From the NCBI GenBank assembly GCA_009741485.1, contig CM019218.1, positions 54,131,794 through 54,195,793 of the forward strand: a stretch of DNA of 64,000 bases, read 5' to 3'. This document shows positions 10,880-24,210 of this stretch, in pieces. Made by a program: the position numbers and the translations under genes. Source of the stretch: Malurus cyaneus samueli (lineage: Eukaryota; Chordata; Aves; Passeriformes; Maluridae). Position 1 is the stretch's first letter. Every line of letters starts with the position of its first letter. The notes below the pieces were generated by a model. The model did no database searches and had not been told where the DNA came from. It saw nothing but the letters and a program-made list of their open reading frames with translations.

Positions 10880-13012
10880 TATATATAACAACAGTACAAA
10901 GTGAGTCCTTGGCTTGCAAAATAGGAGTGTTTCATATTTACAATAGGTACACAATAATATATTAGAATAATAACAAAACCCCCTTTTATTTCCTTGGAAC
11001 ATTTTTAAATACTTAAACTTTCTTACATTTGTTTTTTTGTTTTTTTTTCTTCCACAACACTTGTAAAAACAACAAAAAACAGACAATCATCTTTAAAAAA
11101 AAATATAATACAGAACTCCAGTGTGTCAAGTATAACGGGGAGGGGAGGAGCCAGAGAACGATAACGGTGGAATGGGCACAGACACAAATCAATTCCTTGC
11201 TCCTGCCAATACACAAATCCCCTAAAACTGGTGGGTGTTGGTTTTTTTAAGGAGAAGGGGCAGAATAAATCAGGATCTGTTCCATGGCTGATACCTCTAC
11301 ATTCCGTGACGTTTTTTGGGGGACTCCAGAAGTTTTAGTACCTGTACATTCCCTTCCCCTCACTGCTCCTCCTAAGGGCCCCCAAGGTGCCATCGACACC
11401 AAATTCATCAGTTAGAGAAGGATTTCGCTGAATTATCTGCTGAAACCGTGAAATAACATTATAGAGAAGCTGCTGCACAAACTTCCAAGCTTATTCCAAA
11501 GAGAGGTATTAAAAATCCCAAAGGAAAGGTCATACAGGGGATGTTTTGTGTTTGATCTGGCAGCCTCGGGAGGCCCGGGGAGTTTGGGGTATTTGGGATA
11601 TTGTCCGTGTGTTTGGATGGACCCCAGAAAGGTCGATTTTTTTTTCGGGATCATTTTCCACTGTTGCAAAGGGAGGAGAGGGATGGGTAAGACGGGGACA
11701 AAGGGGGATCTGAAAGAACAAGCACAGGGACACTGCCATGCTCCCAGCACGGCCACAGCACCTCCGGGTGGGGCTGGGGTGGCTTTTCCAGCAAGGAGCA
11801 GTCGGGCTCTGCCACCCTGCACTGCCCCACCCTTCCACCTGCCCATCTCCCACCCCAGCACAGCACCCTGGGGTGCAGGGCATGCACCACACACCCCCAG
11901 ATTTCTTCCAGGAAGGCACCAGGCACCACCTTCAGCTGGGTTCTGGCTGTTATTCCACACATGGCGTGCCCAGAACAGCAGCACCACCTGAATTCGGGGG
12001 TTTTTGGGGTGAAATGGCTTTGCACAAAGCACTCCAGGCAGCCAGAATTGGCCCAAAGGCTCCCACCCTGTCCCCTGCAAACCTAAACCAACCAAACTGC
12101 CCTGAAATCGCCCATTTGGGGTTGCTCAGCTCAGCAGATCCTCAGTGCAGCTCGAACCCCAATCATTTCCCCACTGAGTGTCCTGTCCATAAAACCAAAC
12201 CACCCTGTCCATGCAGGAGCCCTCAGAGCTGTCCCCAGTGCTTTGCCCTCAGCCTCTGCCCCCCTGGTCTCTAAGTTTGGGTCCATTTTGGGTGTTTTCA
12301 CCCAGGACCGTGTTCTGAGCTGTTCCTCGCACACAACTCCGCAATGTCACAGCTCCCTGCACCACTGCCCTGCAATTCCTGCTACAAATGTCACTCTGGA
12401 GCAGGATGGCTGAAGCTCTGTGGCATTTTAATGCATCTTTGCTGTCAGTTATTTACCCTCCTCGGAACATTTTCTCCTCTCTCCAGGGCACAGTGATGCT
12501 GGGCTGCTGCCAGGGATGGGCTGGAGGCACAGGAGCAGCACAGGGACCGTGCCTGGAGCTGCTGTGCCCCGTGACAACCTGGCCCCTCTCATCCCTGCTG
12601 GCTCTTTGGGACTTCTGGCAACGAGATCTGGTTTGGGGGCTGTGCCCACTGGGGCAGGGGAGTGCTCTGACCCATTTTCCACACAGAATGAAAGCCACAA
12701 AGCTCCCCACAGGGGCCTGGAGCTGGCAGCGTGCAGGGATGAGCCCCAGAGCCTTAAACCCTCCTGCCTTCGCCCTCCAGTGCCCACCCAGCCCGTTCCC
12801 TGCATTGTGACCTTTTTGTGGAGCCCAGTGGAAGGTAGGAGAGGACACTGGCGTGGGGAGGGGCCACCAGGGTTTAAGACAGTGTGTGGAAGGCACTGCT
12901 GTGATGAAGGTCTCTGTTGGCACCGCGTCCCCAGCGCGTCACAGCCCTGGATCCTGCGGGGAGGCACCGCTGTCCCCATGGCCACCCTTCATGGAAAAAA
13001 ACCTCAAACTGC

Positions 13013-13107
13013 ACCCCTGGAATGCTGCTGGGATGCAGTCAGACCCCTGGAATGCTGCTGGGATGAAGGCAGACCCCTGGAATGCTGCTGGGATGCATCA
13101 GACCGTG
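13013..13107. repeat. 29-bp tandem repeat, about 3 copies
   Basis: The unit contains CCCTGGAATGCTGCTGGGAT and then GCAGTCAGA/GAAGGCAGA. It is mirrored near 36,305-36,390. It translates to repeated W-N-A-A-G-M, which is not a gene. Confidence 0.85.
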
Positions 13108-13164
13108 GCAGCAGCTCGTTTCTCAGCGTTGGTCCCCATTGTGGGTCCTCACTCAGGTGGGGAC

Positions 13165-14015
13165 TGGAGATCCAGGGTTCCCAGGGATTCCCATGATGGA
13201 ATTCACAGGGTTTCCAGGGATAGATCCATAATGGATATCCAGGGTTTCCAGGGATAAATCCATGATGGATTTGACAGGGTTTCCAGGGATTCCCATGATG
13301 GTATTCACAGGGTTTCCAGCGATATCCATGCTGGAATTCACAGGGCTCCCAGAGATACCCATGCTGGAATTCAGAGGGTTTCCAGGGATATATCCATGAT
13401 AGATTTCACAGGGTTTCCAGGGATTCCCATGATGGTTTTCACAGGATTTCCAGCGATATCCATGCTGGAATTCACAGGGTCCCAGGCATACCCATCTGGA
13501 ATTCAGAGGTTTCCAGGGATATATCCATGATGGATATCCAGGGTTACCAGGGTTTCCCACGCTGGATTTGACAGGGTTTCCAGGATACCCACACTGGATT
13601 TCACAGGGTTTCCAGGGATATATCCATGATGGATCTCACAGGGCTTCCAGGATACCCACGCTGTATTTTCATAGGATTTCCAGGATACCCACTCTGGATT
13701 TCACAGGGTTTCCAGGGATATATCCATGGTGGATCTCATAGGGCTTCCAGGATACCCACATTGGATTTTCACAGGGTTTCCAGGATACCCACTCTGGATT
13801 TCACAGGGTTTCCAGGGATATATCCATGGTGGATCTCACAGGGTTTCCAGGATACCCACACTGGATTTTCACAGGGTTTCCAGGATACCCACACTGGATT
13901 TTCACAGGGTTTCCAGGATACCCACTCTGGATTTCACAGGGTTTCCAGGGATATATCCATGGTGGATCTCACAGGGCTTCCAGGATACCCACGCTGTATT
14001 TTCATAGGGTTTCCA
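13165..14015. repeat. 33-36-bp minisatellite in the putative 3'UTR region
   Basis: About 24 units of two alternating kinds, both built on CACAGGGTTTCCAGG. One continues GATACCCACACTGGATTTT, the other GATATATCCATGGTGGATCT. The mirror array is at 35395-36250 with slightly different lengths. Period lengths divisible by three keep frames open and give collagen-like G-F-Q/G-N-P peptides that are not real proteins. Confidence 0.93.
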
Positions 14016-16524
14016 GCTCTTTGGCCATGCTGGACCCTCCTGCCTCCCTTTAAATCCATCCTTTATGGCAAAGCAGGGATGTCCCCTCCTGTGAGTTTCG
14101 GTGGCCGCAGCTCCACGGGGACAGCACCGCCTGCGAGCTCCACTCTGGCTTGTAGCTTTTCCAGAAAGGCTTTCAAGGTGGAGAAGCATTTGATTAGCAC
14201 CTCGCTCCCCCTCTGGGTGGGTGCTTTGATAGCTCACGAGCGGGAGATTAAACGGAATTATTCAAGCGGTGACACCAGGCAGAGAGATCCCGGGAAAAAA
14301 ATGACGTTCTCCCACTTTGATGTTGGAATACCTGAAATGGAGAGGAGGCTCCCAACGCACCTCGCAGGGGGAAGGGGGCAACCAGAGGGATGTGAAATCG
14401 TCTCATCTAAGGCAAGTGCCCCCTCCTGACCAAACCTCGAGTCCGGTTTTGCTGCCAGCGCGAGGAGAACGCCACTTTGGGATCTGAGGATTGCTCTTCC
14501 CCCAAAGGAGGAGTGGGAATGTCGGATGCAAACAGGGCAGGGATTGCCGGCGCTTTGCCCCAGGGGGATATGTTGCTTCGTTCCATGTAATTGCCTGTAA
14601 AGATCCATAATTAATGTCAAGCACCACGAGCAGATACTTGGCAATGTGTTCCTAGGCCACCCTTCCAGCCAGGATGGTGCTGCTCCCTCTGCCATCCTCC
14701 TAAAGCTTTTCCAGGTGATGGAAGAGGAGTTTTTTTAGAGGTGTTTTTTTGCTGCTTCCTTCGGAATTCAGTCAGAAGTGCAAGGTTTTATTGATTTGCA
14801 AGGAGATCCTGCTGGTTTCCCTCTTTTCTCTCTGCTCCAATCTCCTCTCAGCACGGAAGATCAACTCAGTTGTTCTCTCCTTGATGCTCTCCCAGAGAAT
14901 CCAGGGGTGCCTGGGGACCTCCACTTCTGCTGAGAAAATACAGGGCAGCAGGGAATGACAAAACCTTGGCTTGGGAGGAGGAAAACCAGGATTAAAAGGG
15001 CTGCACAAAAGCATCTTGAGGAGATGCAGAGAAGAGCACCAGGAGGGCTGTTGGGTTGGGCACACACAGCAGCAGGCCCAGGCTTTGGGCTGGACTGATA
15101 TTTCGTGAATCCTGCAGAGAGAATTCTCCAGACTGATATTCAGAAGTGTTTGAAAACTGTTTGGGAGCTTTTTTTTTTTGGAGTGCTCTTGTTGGGTTTC
15201 AGAGTACCATGAGAATCTGGTGAATCCAAACCAACAATGATTGCTGGAACAGATCTGGAAATCCCTCACCCTAAGATGTGTGAGCAGCCATCACCTGCAG
15301 CAAAGAGCTGGCCAGGCTGGGGACTGCTCCAGTGAGTTCCTGCTGCTGGGCTCTTCAATGCCGACTTTTAGCAGGATTTTTGCACATTTTCTGCCTTTGA
15401 AATGAGATTCAGTGTGCAGGGGCAGGATCCTTGGGAAGGGAACTCTTGGATAACGGGCAGGATGAACCCTGCTCTGCCTCAGTCTCTGTTTCTGCCACTC
15501 CTTCCCTGTCTCAGTAAATCCACTGCTCAGGGCGCTGTAAATGTCAAGAACTTATTGCACAAGGTTGATTATTATCATCAGTATTTTCCGCTTTTCAGAG
15601 AGACTCACACAAGTGGATCACCAAAAAGAAAGTGGGCTTGGCATGGCTTTTACTGAATGGTAATTAAACCAAGTTTCCTGAGTATTTCTCTACGTGCTTC
15701 TCCCCTCCCCTGGCGCTGGGCTGCAGGACACCAGGGCCAGCAGCTCCCTGGGAGCCCTTCTGGGCTCCTCCAGGCAGGAATTGTGGAGGAGGGGGATGGA
15801 TATGAAAATGGATTTCCCCTCAACACACGCTGGCTGCAAACCGAGGTCCCAGTCTGGTGTGACACCGCCCGGGCAGGCACCAGGAATTATTTTGCTGCCA
15901 AAGACAAAACTCGTATTTCCATCAGACTCTGTCGTCCCTGCCCTCCCCACTGCAGCCTGCACACGCATCAGTATTTACTACAGAGAGAAATATTTACAGC
16001 ATTCCTTCCCCTCCTGGCACTCCACAAAGGGACACACACAAGCTTTGGTGTCTTTGAAAGAAATAACACTCACAGACGTTTGCCTGTCCCCGGCCACGGG
16101 AACGTGTGCAAGGAACTGAGGAGAACAACGAGACGCCGACAAGGAGACATGACAGCAGAGCTGGCTGGCCTGGGGGTGCTGGTTAAGGTTTGTCCTTGCC
16201 TGGAGCTGAGATTTCTCTCCCTTTCCCAGTGGAAATGCAAGTCCTGGCCCTGGGCGAGGTGGAGAGACCAGAATGGAGCCTGTGCTGGAGAAATCCACAC
16301 GTCCAGCAGGAAAACAACAAAAATCTGCTCTCCCAACATCCAGGCTTTTCAAGTATTGGCACCATAAACATTGGGGTTTGTGGGGTTTTACTGCAGAAAA
16401 TCGGAGGGGGCTGCTGGAGACCCCAAAACCAACCCTGGAAGTGTCGGCTCAGCTCTGCCTTGGCTCACGAGGTGCCTGCAAGAATCAGAAGTGGACATTG
16501 AATGGATCATTGTCAGATCACCAC

Positions 16525-16760
16525 TGTGCTGGGCATTGCTGGGCACTGCTGGGCAGTGCTGGGCACTGCTGGGCACTGCTGGGCACTGCTGGACACTGCT
16601 GGACAGTGCTGGGCACTGCTGGACACTGCTGGACACTGCTGGACACTACTGGGCACTGCTGGACACTGCTGGGCACTGCTGTACAGTGCTGTACAGTGCT
16701 GGACACTGCTGGACACTGCTGGGCACTTCTGGACACTGCTGGATCACCATGGCCGTGCTG
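16525..16760. repeat. 10-bp minisatellite (GCTGGGCACT / GCTGGACACT), left arm
   Basis: About 22 copies of a 10-bp unit, some with GTACAGT. In PLXNA2 sense the unit reads CAGTGTCCAG/CAGTGCCCAG. Confidence 0.95.
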
Positions 16761-17308
16761 GACACTGCTGGACACCACTGGATCACCAGCAGCCAGTGAG
16801 GTGGGATGGGGGTGGAAAAGGGAAAAGCAATGGAATTCAGATCTTTCTTCATTTGATGGTAAATGGGATTAAAAAATAAAATATCAACACTATATAAATA
16901 CATGGATAAAGCTGGATTTCAAGATGGATGGTCTGATGGTTCTGCAATTCAGGTAAAGTTCCTTCTCGTGCCGTGCCTCTAAGTTTCTCAGCCACTAGAC
17001 TGTTTTCGGGCTGAAACTGCTTATTTCACTTGTGTAAAAAGGTGTGGTGCAAACTTGTGCTCCTATTTGTTGTAAGATCCCAAAACGAAGACATTTCTGT
17101 TTTCCAGATGTTCCAGTTGGCGGGAGAGTCCTCTCTCAGAATGCCTGAGCCGTGTCCTTGGAAGGCTCTTGGGGACAGGGTTCAGAGCTGATCCTTCCTG
17201 CCAGGATTATCTCTATGGCCTCTGTGGTTTTTGCTCTATCTCTTCTTTTTTTTTTCTTTTTTTATTTTTCTTCCTATTTTTTTTAAAAAAAAAACCTTTA
17301 AATAAAGT

Positions 17309-17314
17309 TTTATT
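17309..17314 (-). terminator. Proximal poly(A) signal AATAAA
   Basis: The reverse complement reads GAAAATAAAACTTTATTTAA, about 290 nt after the PLXNA2 stop. An oligo-A/T tract follows, so internal priming could imitate cleavage here. Confidence 0.5.
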
Positions 17315-17601
17315 TTCTAATATACATTAAACAATTCTCATGCAAAGCAGCAGTCGTGGAGACATCCAGACTTTCCAGGCTCTTTCTTTTCACGTATGCT
17401 CGACAAAACGATCCCCCTTGCTTGGACTTTGATTGAGATGTTCCATCTCCTTCTCCTCCTGCCCTTCCAAACCGGATCCTGTGTGGTTTTTGAACACTCC
17501 CAACCCTTGGGGGGTGTGTCCAGTGCCTCCCTTGCTTGTTGTCCCTCCGAATTCCCGAGAGTCCGTGCGATCCTCTGCCCTTTGCTGCCCGTGACCTCTC
17601 T

Positions 17602-17697
17602 TCAGCTCTCGAAGGACATGGCCCCGATGAGTTGCTCTACTTTGTACGCCAAGCGCTGCCTCCGAGCCTGCTCATCCTGCTCCAGAGCCCCAATGAG
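17602..17697 (-). CDS. PLXNA2: Plexin-A2 terminal coding exon E-1, inverted copy
   Basis: On the minus strand the exon runs from the CCCCAG acceptor (just above 17697) through 31 codons, starting [10 protein letters not shown] and ending SFES, to TGA at 17602-17604. The protein is identical to 31677-31772. The next block up-gene, E-3/E-2 at 18573-19715, is on the opposite strand, so this copy cannot be spliced to it as assembled. Confidence 0.94.
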   Translation of the reverse strand, partial: LIGALEQDEQARRQRLAYKVEQLIGAMSFES

Positions 17698-18420
17698 CTG
17701 GGGAGAAAACGGGAAAAAAGGGGAGAAAAAGGAATCAGAGAGAGAAATCAGAGTGAGAGAGGGGGTGGGAGAGGTGGGTGGGCAGCGAGATGTGAGCAAC
17801 TCGAAATTGGGAGGTGTGAAATTCCAATAAAAGGCAAAGCAACGCCACGAGCGCTCGGCTGTTGCTGGTTTGTTGGACCCCGTGATAGTCTCCCAGCAAA
17901 ACCTACTCTGGTGCCTTGGACTCCGCATTTCTTGTCTCATTTAGCACAAAAGTGATGAGATTTTTTTCAACCCTAATGGGAAAATAGCCGTGGCGTTGTA
18001 TCACAAATGGCTACACGCAGTTCAATGACAAAACCCGTCCGTTTCACGGCCATAATTACAAAATCGGCTCTTCTTGCAGGGAAATGAAGGGGTGGAACAG
18101 ATGGCGAGATCTCGGTTTCAAGTGATGCATTCATTAAAGGAGCTCAGGCTGCCAGGGAGGCTTTGCAGGCAGGAGCCTGCGTCACTGCAGTGGGGATTGG
18201 GACCACGCTGCTCCCGAAGGACACCGAGGGTTCTGGGGAGCTTCACCGGGGTGAAATATGGGTCGTGAGTATTTTACACTGTGCTGGGTGCGTGCCAGGG
18301 CTGAGGAATCCAGGTGCTCCTGCAATATTTTAGCTCTCGATCCTCCTGGGGGAGGCTACTGGGCATGGCAGAACCCAGCACCAGCGATCTGGGCAGCACT
18401 GGCTCACTGGTGCTTGCTGA

Positions 18421-19345
<925 letters not shown>

Positions 19346-19346
19346 A

Positions 19347-20327
<981 letters not shown>

Positions 20328-20395
20328 GAGCGGATGTGGTTGATCCGCATGGGCAACTTAGGAGCAGCCAGAAGATGTGTAAGGCGCAGGTGATG
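20328..20395. other. Orphan junction sequence of about 68 bp
   Basis: The sequence starting GAGCGGATGTGGTTGATCCG is found nowhere else in the window. It sits between the 17-bp array and the 58-bp array. Its origin is unknown. Confidence 0.6.
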
Positions 20396-20490
20396 GACGG
20401 GAGCTGGGGAAGGTTTGGGTCAGAATAAAAGGAAGAGATGGAAAGGCAGGTGAGAGAGGGAGCTGGGGGCAAAGGTTTGAGTGCAGCAAT
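20395..20490. repeat. 58-bp minisatellite, contracted copy (about 2 units)
   Basis: Two units of GAGCTGGGGAAGGTTTGGGT type, against about 18 at 54695-55785 on the opposite strand. Confidence 0.85.
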
Positions 20491-21296
20491 CAAAGGCTCC
20501 CCCTGGCAGCCTGTCTCTGCTCAGGATAACTGCATTAATTGGACCCGTAACCTACTCCTGTCCATCAGCACCTCCCCAGAAGTGTTGAGTGTTTAATCTG
20601 GCATCTTTCCCTGTTTATCCAGCATCTCCAGTCCATCAGCTGGCTCACGCTGGGGGCCTGAACGGGAGCCAGTATTGACAGGAGCCCTGCAATCAGGGAG
20701 CCAGGCAGCAGAGCACATCAATATGCACGGCGCATGTTAAAAAGCACCTCCGGGGTCAACTTTTCCAAGCAGCCCCCAGGATTTAAACACCAGATTGCCA
20801 TGAAATGTCAGAGGAGTTGTGCAGATTAATTCCATTGTTCCTAAAAAAAATCTGTTTTACCTGACAGTTGCAAGGGATTAACCAACACGCAGGGAAGCAG
20901 CGAGACTTTATTATGCCTTGATCTTTAAAAGTCACGGGGAGGAAGTCGGGAAGTGAAAGCTGTGCCTGTCTGAATGAGCGCTGGGTGCTGGGGGAGGGAG
21001 CACTCCCATCCCAGGGCTGTGGGAACGCCCCAGCCTAAAAATTACCCTTAAAATAAACAAAATCCTCGCAGCACTGAGATGCTGCAGCTCTTGCTGCCGT
21101 TTGAATGTCAGGTTTGCTCTGGGAGAAAGGAGAATTTGGCTGCCAAATATTCAGCCAGGTAGGGACACGTGTTGTGCTGCTCTGGTTCCAGCTCCACAGC
21201 CCAGCTGAGCTGTCTCAGGCATTAAAAAGAAACAAAAATCTTTTAGGTGCAGCAGAAATCTTGTCAAGGCGAGGCTTTTGTCAAAAAGTAAACAGC

Positions 21297-21660
21297 AATA
21301 AATATAAATAAATATTAAAATACATTAAAAATAAAATTAAAATATAAAATTAAATATAAATATAAATAATATAAATATAAATATAAATATATAAATAATA
21401 TAATATAAATATTAAATATAAATATAAATAATAATAAAATATAAATATATAATATAAATAAAATATAAAATAGATATAGATATAGATATAGATTAGATAT
21501 AAACATAGAAATAAACATAGATATAAACATACAAATTTAAATATAAATATAAAATATAATAATACATAGATACATTATTAATATAGATATGGATATGTTT
21601 CTAGAGATGATATAAATTATTATTATTACTGTTATTGTTATTGCTACTGCTATTATTTGT
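21297..21660. repeat. AT-rich (AAATAT)n-type tract
   Basis: About 300 bp of ATAAATATAAATA and ATAGATATAG units, ending in an (ATT)n-like run. It is absent from copy 2, where about 610 bp are missing. Confidence 0.92.
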
Positions 21661-23559
21661 TATTCCTGTCAGTTTGAGAGTTTTTCTTCTGTTGAAGTGA
21701 ACGTTTTTATTAGGTATCAAAAATGCTCCAGGACTACACAGTAAAACAAACACACAGTAAAGGCCCAGCCTTAAAGAGGGTATAAAATCACCGGAGTTCC
21801 AAGCACTGCTGCTCTCACATTTCACAGGAATGTGAGGCACAAACCAGGTGTGGTCACAGCCATTAACATAAATGTGGATTTCCAGAGGAGTGGTGAAGAT
21901 GATTTCTGGATTTCTAGGAGAGAAATGGCAGCTGCTTTGTAAAGCTCTGCCCATCTTTTATTCAGAGCTGGCTGGGCTCCAAACCCTCCTCCATCCTCCT
22001 CATCCACTCCTGCTGCCCTGAGGGTGCTTATTTAATTCCAAGGGTTTCCCAGCTCCACACCCTGGTGTTGGCGTTTTGACACCAAAAAAACCCGCTTTTG
22101 TTTTCTGCATTAGAATCACAAAAACACAATAACTGATCAAACGCATTTATCGTGGGAAGCCTTCACACGCAACACCCAAATTGGAATTAAAGAGAAATAT
22201 TCATCTTTCTAATAGTTTTCGAAACCACTTTATCAAATTATAGAGGGAGCTGTGCGCCTCCTGCTTATTTCTTCATTTATAAAAATAGATGTAGAACTTA
22301 AATAAGTGTAATTCTTTGTTAAATTCTCTGGAGCTTTCATACATGGGGAGGAATTGTATTACATTTGTGTCGTACCTTTTGGTTTCATGGCCATTAAACT
22401 TCCATGGGAGAGTCTTACCCCGTGTGGTTTCGCTCAGGAAAAAATGAAACACTGAATTTAATATCAAATGATTTACAGTGGCTCACGCAGGGTTAACTCA
22501 GAGGCGGCAGTGCATGAATACCTGTCAGCCCCTGCAAGTCTGGAGAGGCCAGGAGACCAAGAAACTGCTTTAAATGAAAAATTAGGAGGAGAAAAGGAAG
22601 GTTTGGGTGGAAAACGAGCCTTAGGAGCCGAGGGTGGTGCAGATGTGGAGCTGGAATCCTCATTTGCACCCTCACTGCCCCATAAAAAGCACCACAACCT
22701 GGGCTCCCTCCTCCCCCAGCCCAGGTTTTATTTTCCTTGTCTTTCAGGTGTTTTGTTGCCCCGTGTTTCCAGCCTGTAGAATAATCAGAATATTTATAAA
22801 GTTGTAAAGCAGCCAGGCAGCTCTGAGCGCGTCCCTGGGGTGTTGGGGGAGCGAGGGGGGATGGAGGCTGATTTGCACAAAGCTGGGGCTGAGCTTGACA
22901 GGAGCCATTCCACCCCAAATTTACGGAGTGAGAGGGTTCTGTGCGTGTGTTTGTGTGGGATTTTTAGTGCCTCTCTCTCCCAGTTAAGCACAGCCCTGGT
23001 GGAAGGTGGATCCAGCACCCTGGGGCTCGGGTTTTCTCCCTGAAGTGGCAGCTACGAGCAGCCTAAGAAAATAAAATCAGCGCTGATCACTCCTTCCACT
23101 GACTCAATAAATTGGATGAAGCGAGCCAGAGCGGCAAAGGAAATAATGGAGGTGTTTGGAGTGTTTTGCTAAGGAATCTCTCACTTTCCACTATCACCAG
23201 CAATAATAATAACTCGGATTTCCATGAAAGCTTTCATCTGAACGCAGCACAGGTCGCTGTGTGCAGATGTTGTACAAACCCCTGCAGCTGTTGGGGAGCA
23301 AAAAACCTCCTTTCATAGGGTCAGGGCTGAGTCCATCACAGGATTCCAGGCAAATAATGCAGGATTTAGCCCCAAAATGCAATTCCTGCAGCAGGAAGGG
23401 GCATTTCTTTTGTGCTGAGCCTTTAAAAAGTGTCTGCCAGGCCCTGTTCTGTGCTCCCTCGCTGTGCTGCACCACAGGTCACAAGTTCAAAATTAAAAGC
23501 CACTCAGGCCCCTTCCCTGCAAACCTGCAGATCCTTAATTAAGGGGAATAAGTTAGAAA

Positions 23560-23900
23560 ACTTCCAGTGACTACCAGATTTATTGGGGGGATAAAATTAA
23601 ACATGGCTACTAAAATCTGCTGTAACAAAACCTTGTTAGCGCTAATGTTCATTTATAGTTTGACTTCCCCGTGTTTAATTCCTTCTCTGGAGCAGTAAAG
23701 GGATAACAATTAAATACCCTGAAAGATGGCTTTATGACTTGCTCCGCTGTAAATCAAACTTTTAAAGTTCGTAAAAATTGCTAAAATAAAAAAATGGTTT
23801 AATAGGAATGTTTTATGGCCCATAACGTTATTACAGCCCTTTTTATTCCCCCTGCATTGTTACTTTAATTGGATCACAACAATTCTTGGGATTCTCATTT
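23560..23900. promoter_or_regulatory. Conserved-looking intronic tract
   Basis: Unique sequence, nearly identical in all three copies, rich in TTAAT/ATTA words (for example TTAGCGCTAATGTTCATTTA). It could be an intronic enhancer, but sequence texture is the only evidence. Confidence 0.22.
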
Positions 23901-24109
23901 TTATTGGGGAAGGCATAATCTTAAATCAGAACGACCAAAAGCATCTTCACCACGTCTTTTGATTTATCCCTCCTTTCCTTCAGTGTCTCGTTGTAGCACA
24001 GGCTGGGAGCGTGTTCTGGGCTGTTCCTTCCAAGATTTTTGGGATCAACAGCCAGGAATCACCAAGGGACAGGGAATCTTGCTGACCTTGTCCTGCTTTG
24101 TCCCCACAG

Positions 24110-24210
24110 GTTGTCAGATCGCTCCGTGGTGGCTCTGGTTCCCAAACAAACCTCCTCCTACAACATTCCAGCCTCTGCCAGCATCTCCCGCACGTCCATC
24201 AGCAGATACG
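24110..24210 (+). CDS. PLXNA2: Plexin-A2 exon E-6, copy 1 (end of Rho-binding domain)
   Basis: The exon follows a CCCCACAG acceptor and ends ...AGATACG before GTGAGA. It encodes [17 protein letters not shown] and a serine-rich linker ending ISRTSISRY. In plexins this is the end of the ubiquitin-like Rho-binding domain and its variable linker. The expected length is 100 nt (33 codons plus one base). This copy is 101 nt, with one extra T just after the acceptor (GTTGTCAG where copy 2 has GTGTCAG), which would break the frame if real. The last base G joins AC of the next exon to make Asp. The extra T is probably a sequencing error, since copy 2 is clean. Confidence 0.88.

Larger units (their letters stand above)
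10860..17601 (-). other. PLXNA2: Putative PLXNA2 3'UTR, inverted copy
   Basis: This is the mirror of 31773-38540. It keeps both AATAAA hexamers intact, at 17309-17314 (about 290 nt after the stop) and 10874-10879 (about 6.7 kb after the stop). No credible coding sequence lies between. It carries the 10-bp, 29-bp and 33-36-bp arrays. The extent of the 3'UTR is an inference. Confidence 0.5.
5325..18359. repeat. Left arm of the large inverted duplication (E-1, 3'UTR and downstream region, reversed)
   Basis: The segment is the reverse complement of 31,019 to about 44,160, with scattered SNPs, small indels and changed array lengths. Ordered landmarks in both arms are the last plexin exon, two poly(A) sites, three CR1 fragments, the 10-bp and 33-36-bp arrays and the 9-bp tail array. 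Each arm is about 13.1 kb. The mirrored order is certain; whether it exists in the genome is not. Confidence 0.95.
20491..24109 (+). other. PLXNA2 intron before E-6, copy 1
   Basis: Intronic DNA without a gene. The only notable parts are an AT-rich tract (21297-21660), a GGA-rich but interrupted site near 21,980-22,020 and a conserved-looking unique tract at 23,560-23,900. The upstream exon is not in the window. Confidence 0.75.

Noticed and set aside
13626..14429. Collagen-like G-F-P-G-Y-P frame (and its mirror at 35747-36256 reading G-N-P)
   Set aside because: A 33-36-bp minisatellite in non-coding DNA. Both strands are open, there are no splice or start signals, and the repeat is not of strict Gly-X-Y type.
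14772..15269. 165-codon minus-strand frame ending with a charged E-R-T-T-E-L-I-F-R-A-E segment
   Set aside because: The end of the frame is similar in the mirror copy (34344-34637), but the start is frameshifted there, no splice-bounded exon structure is evident, no family was recognised and it lies in the putative 3'UTR.
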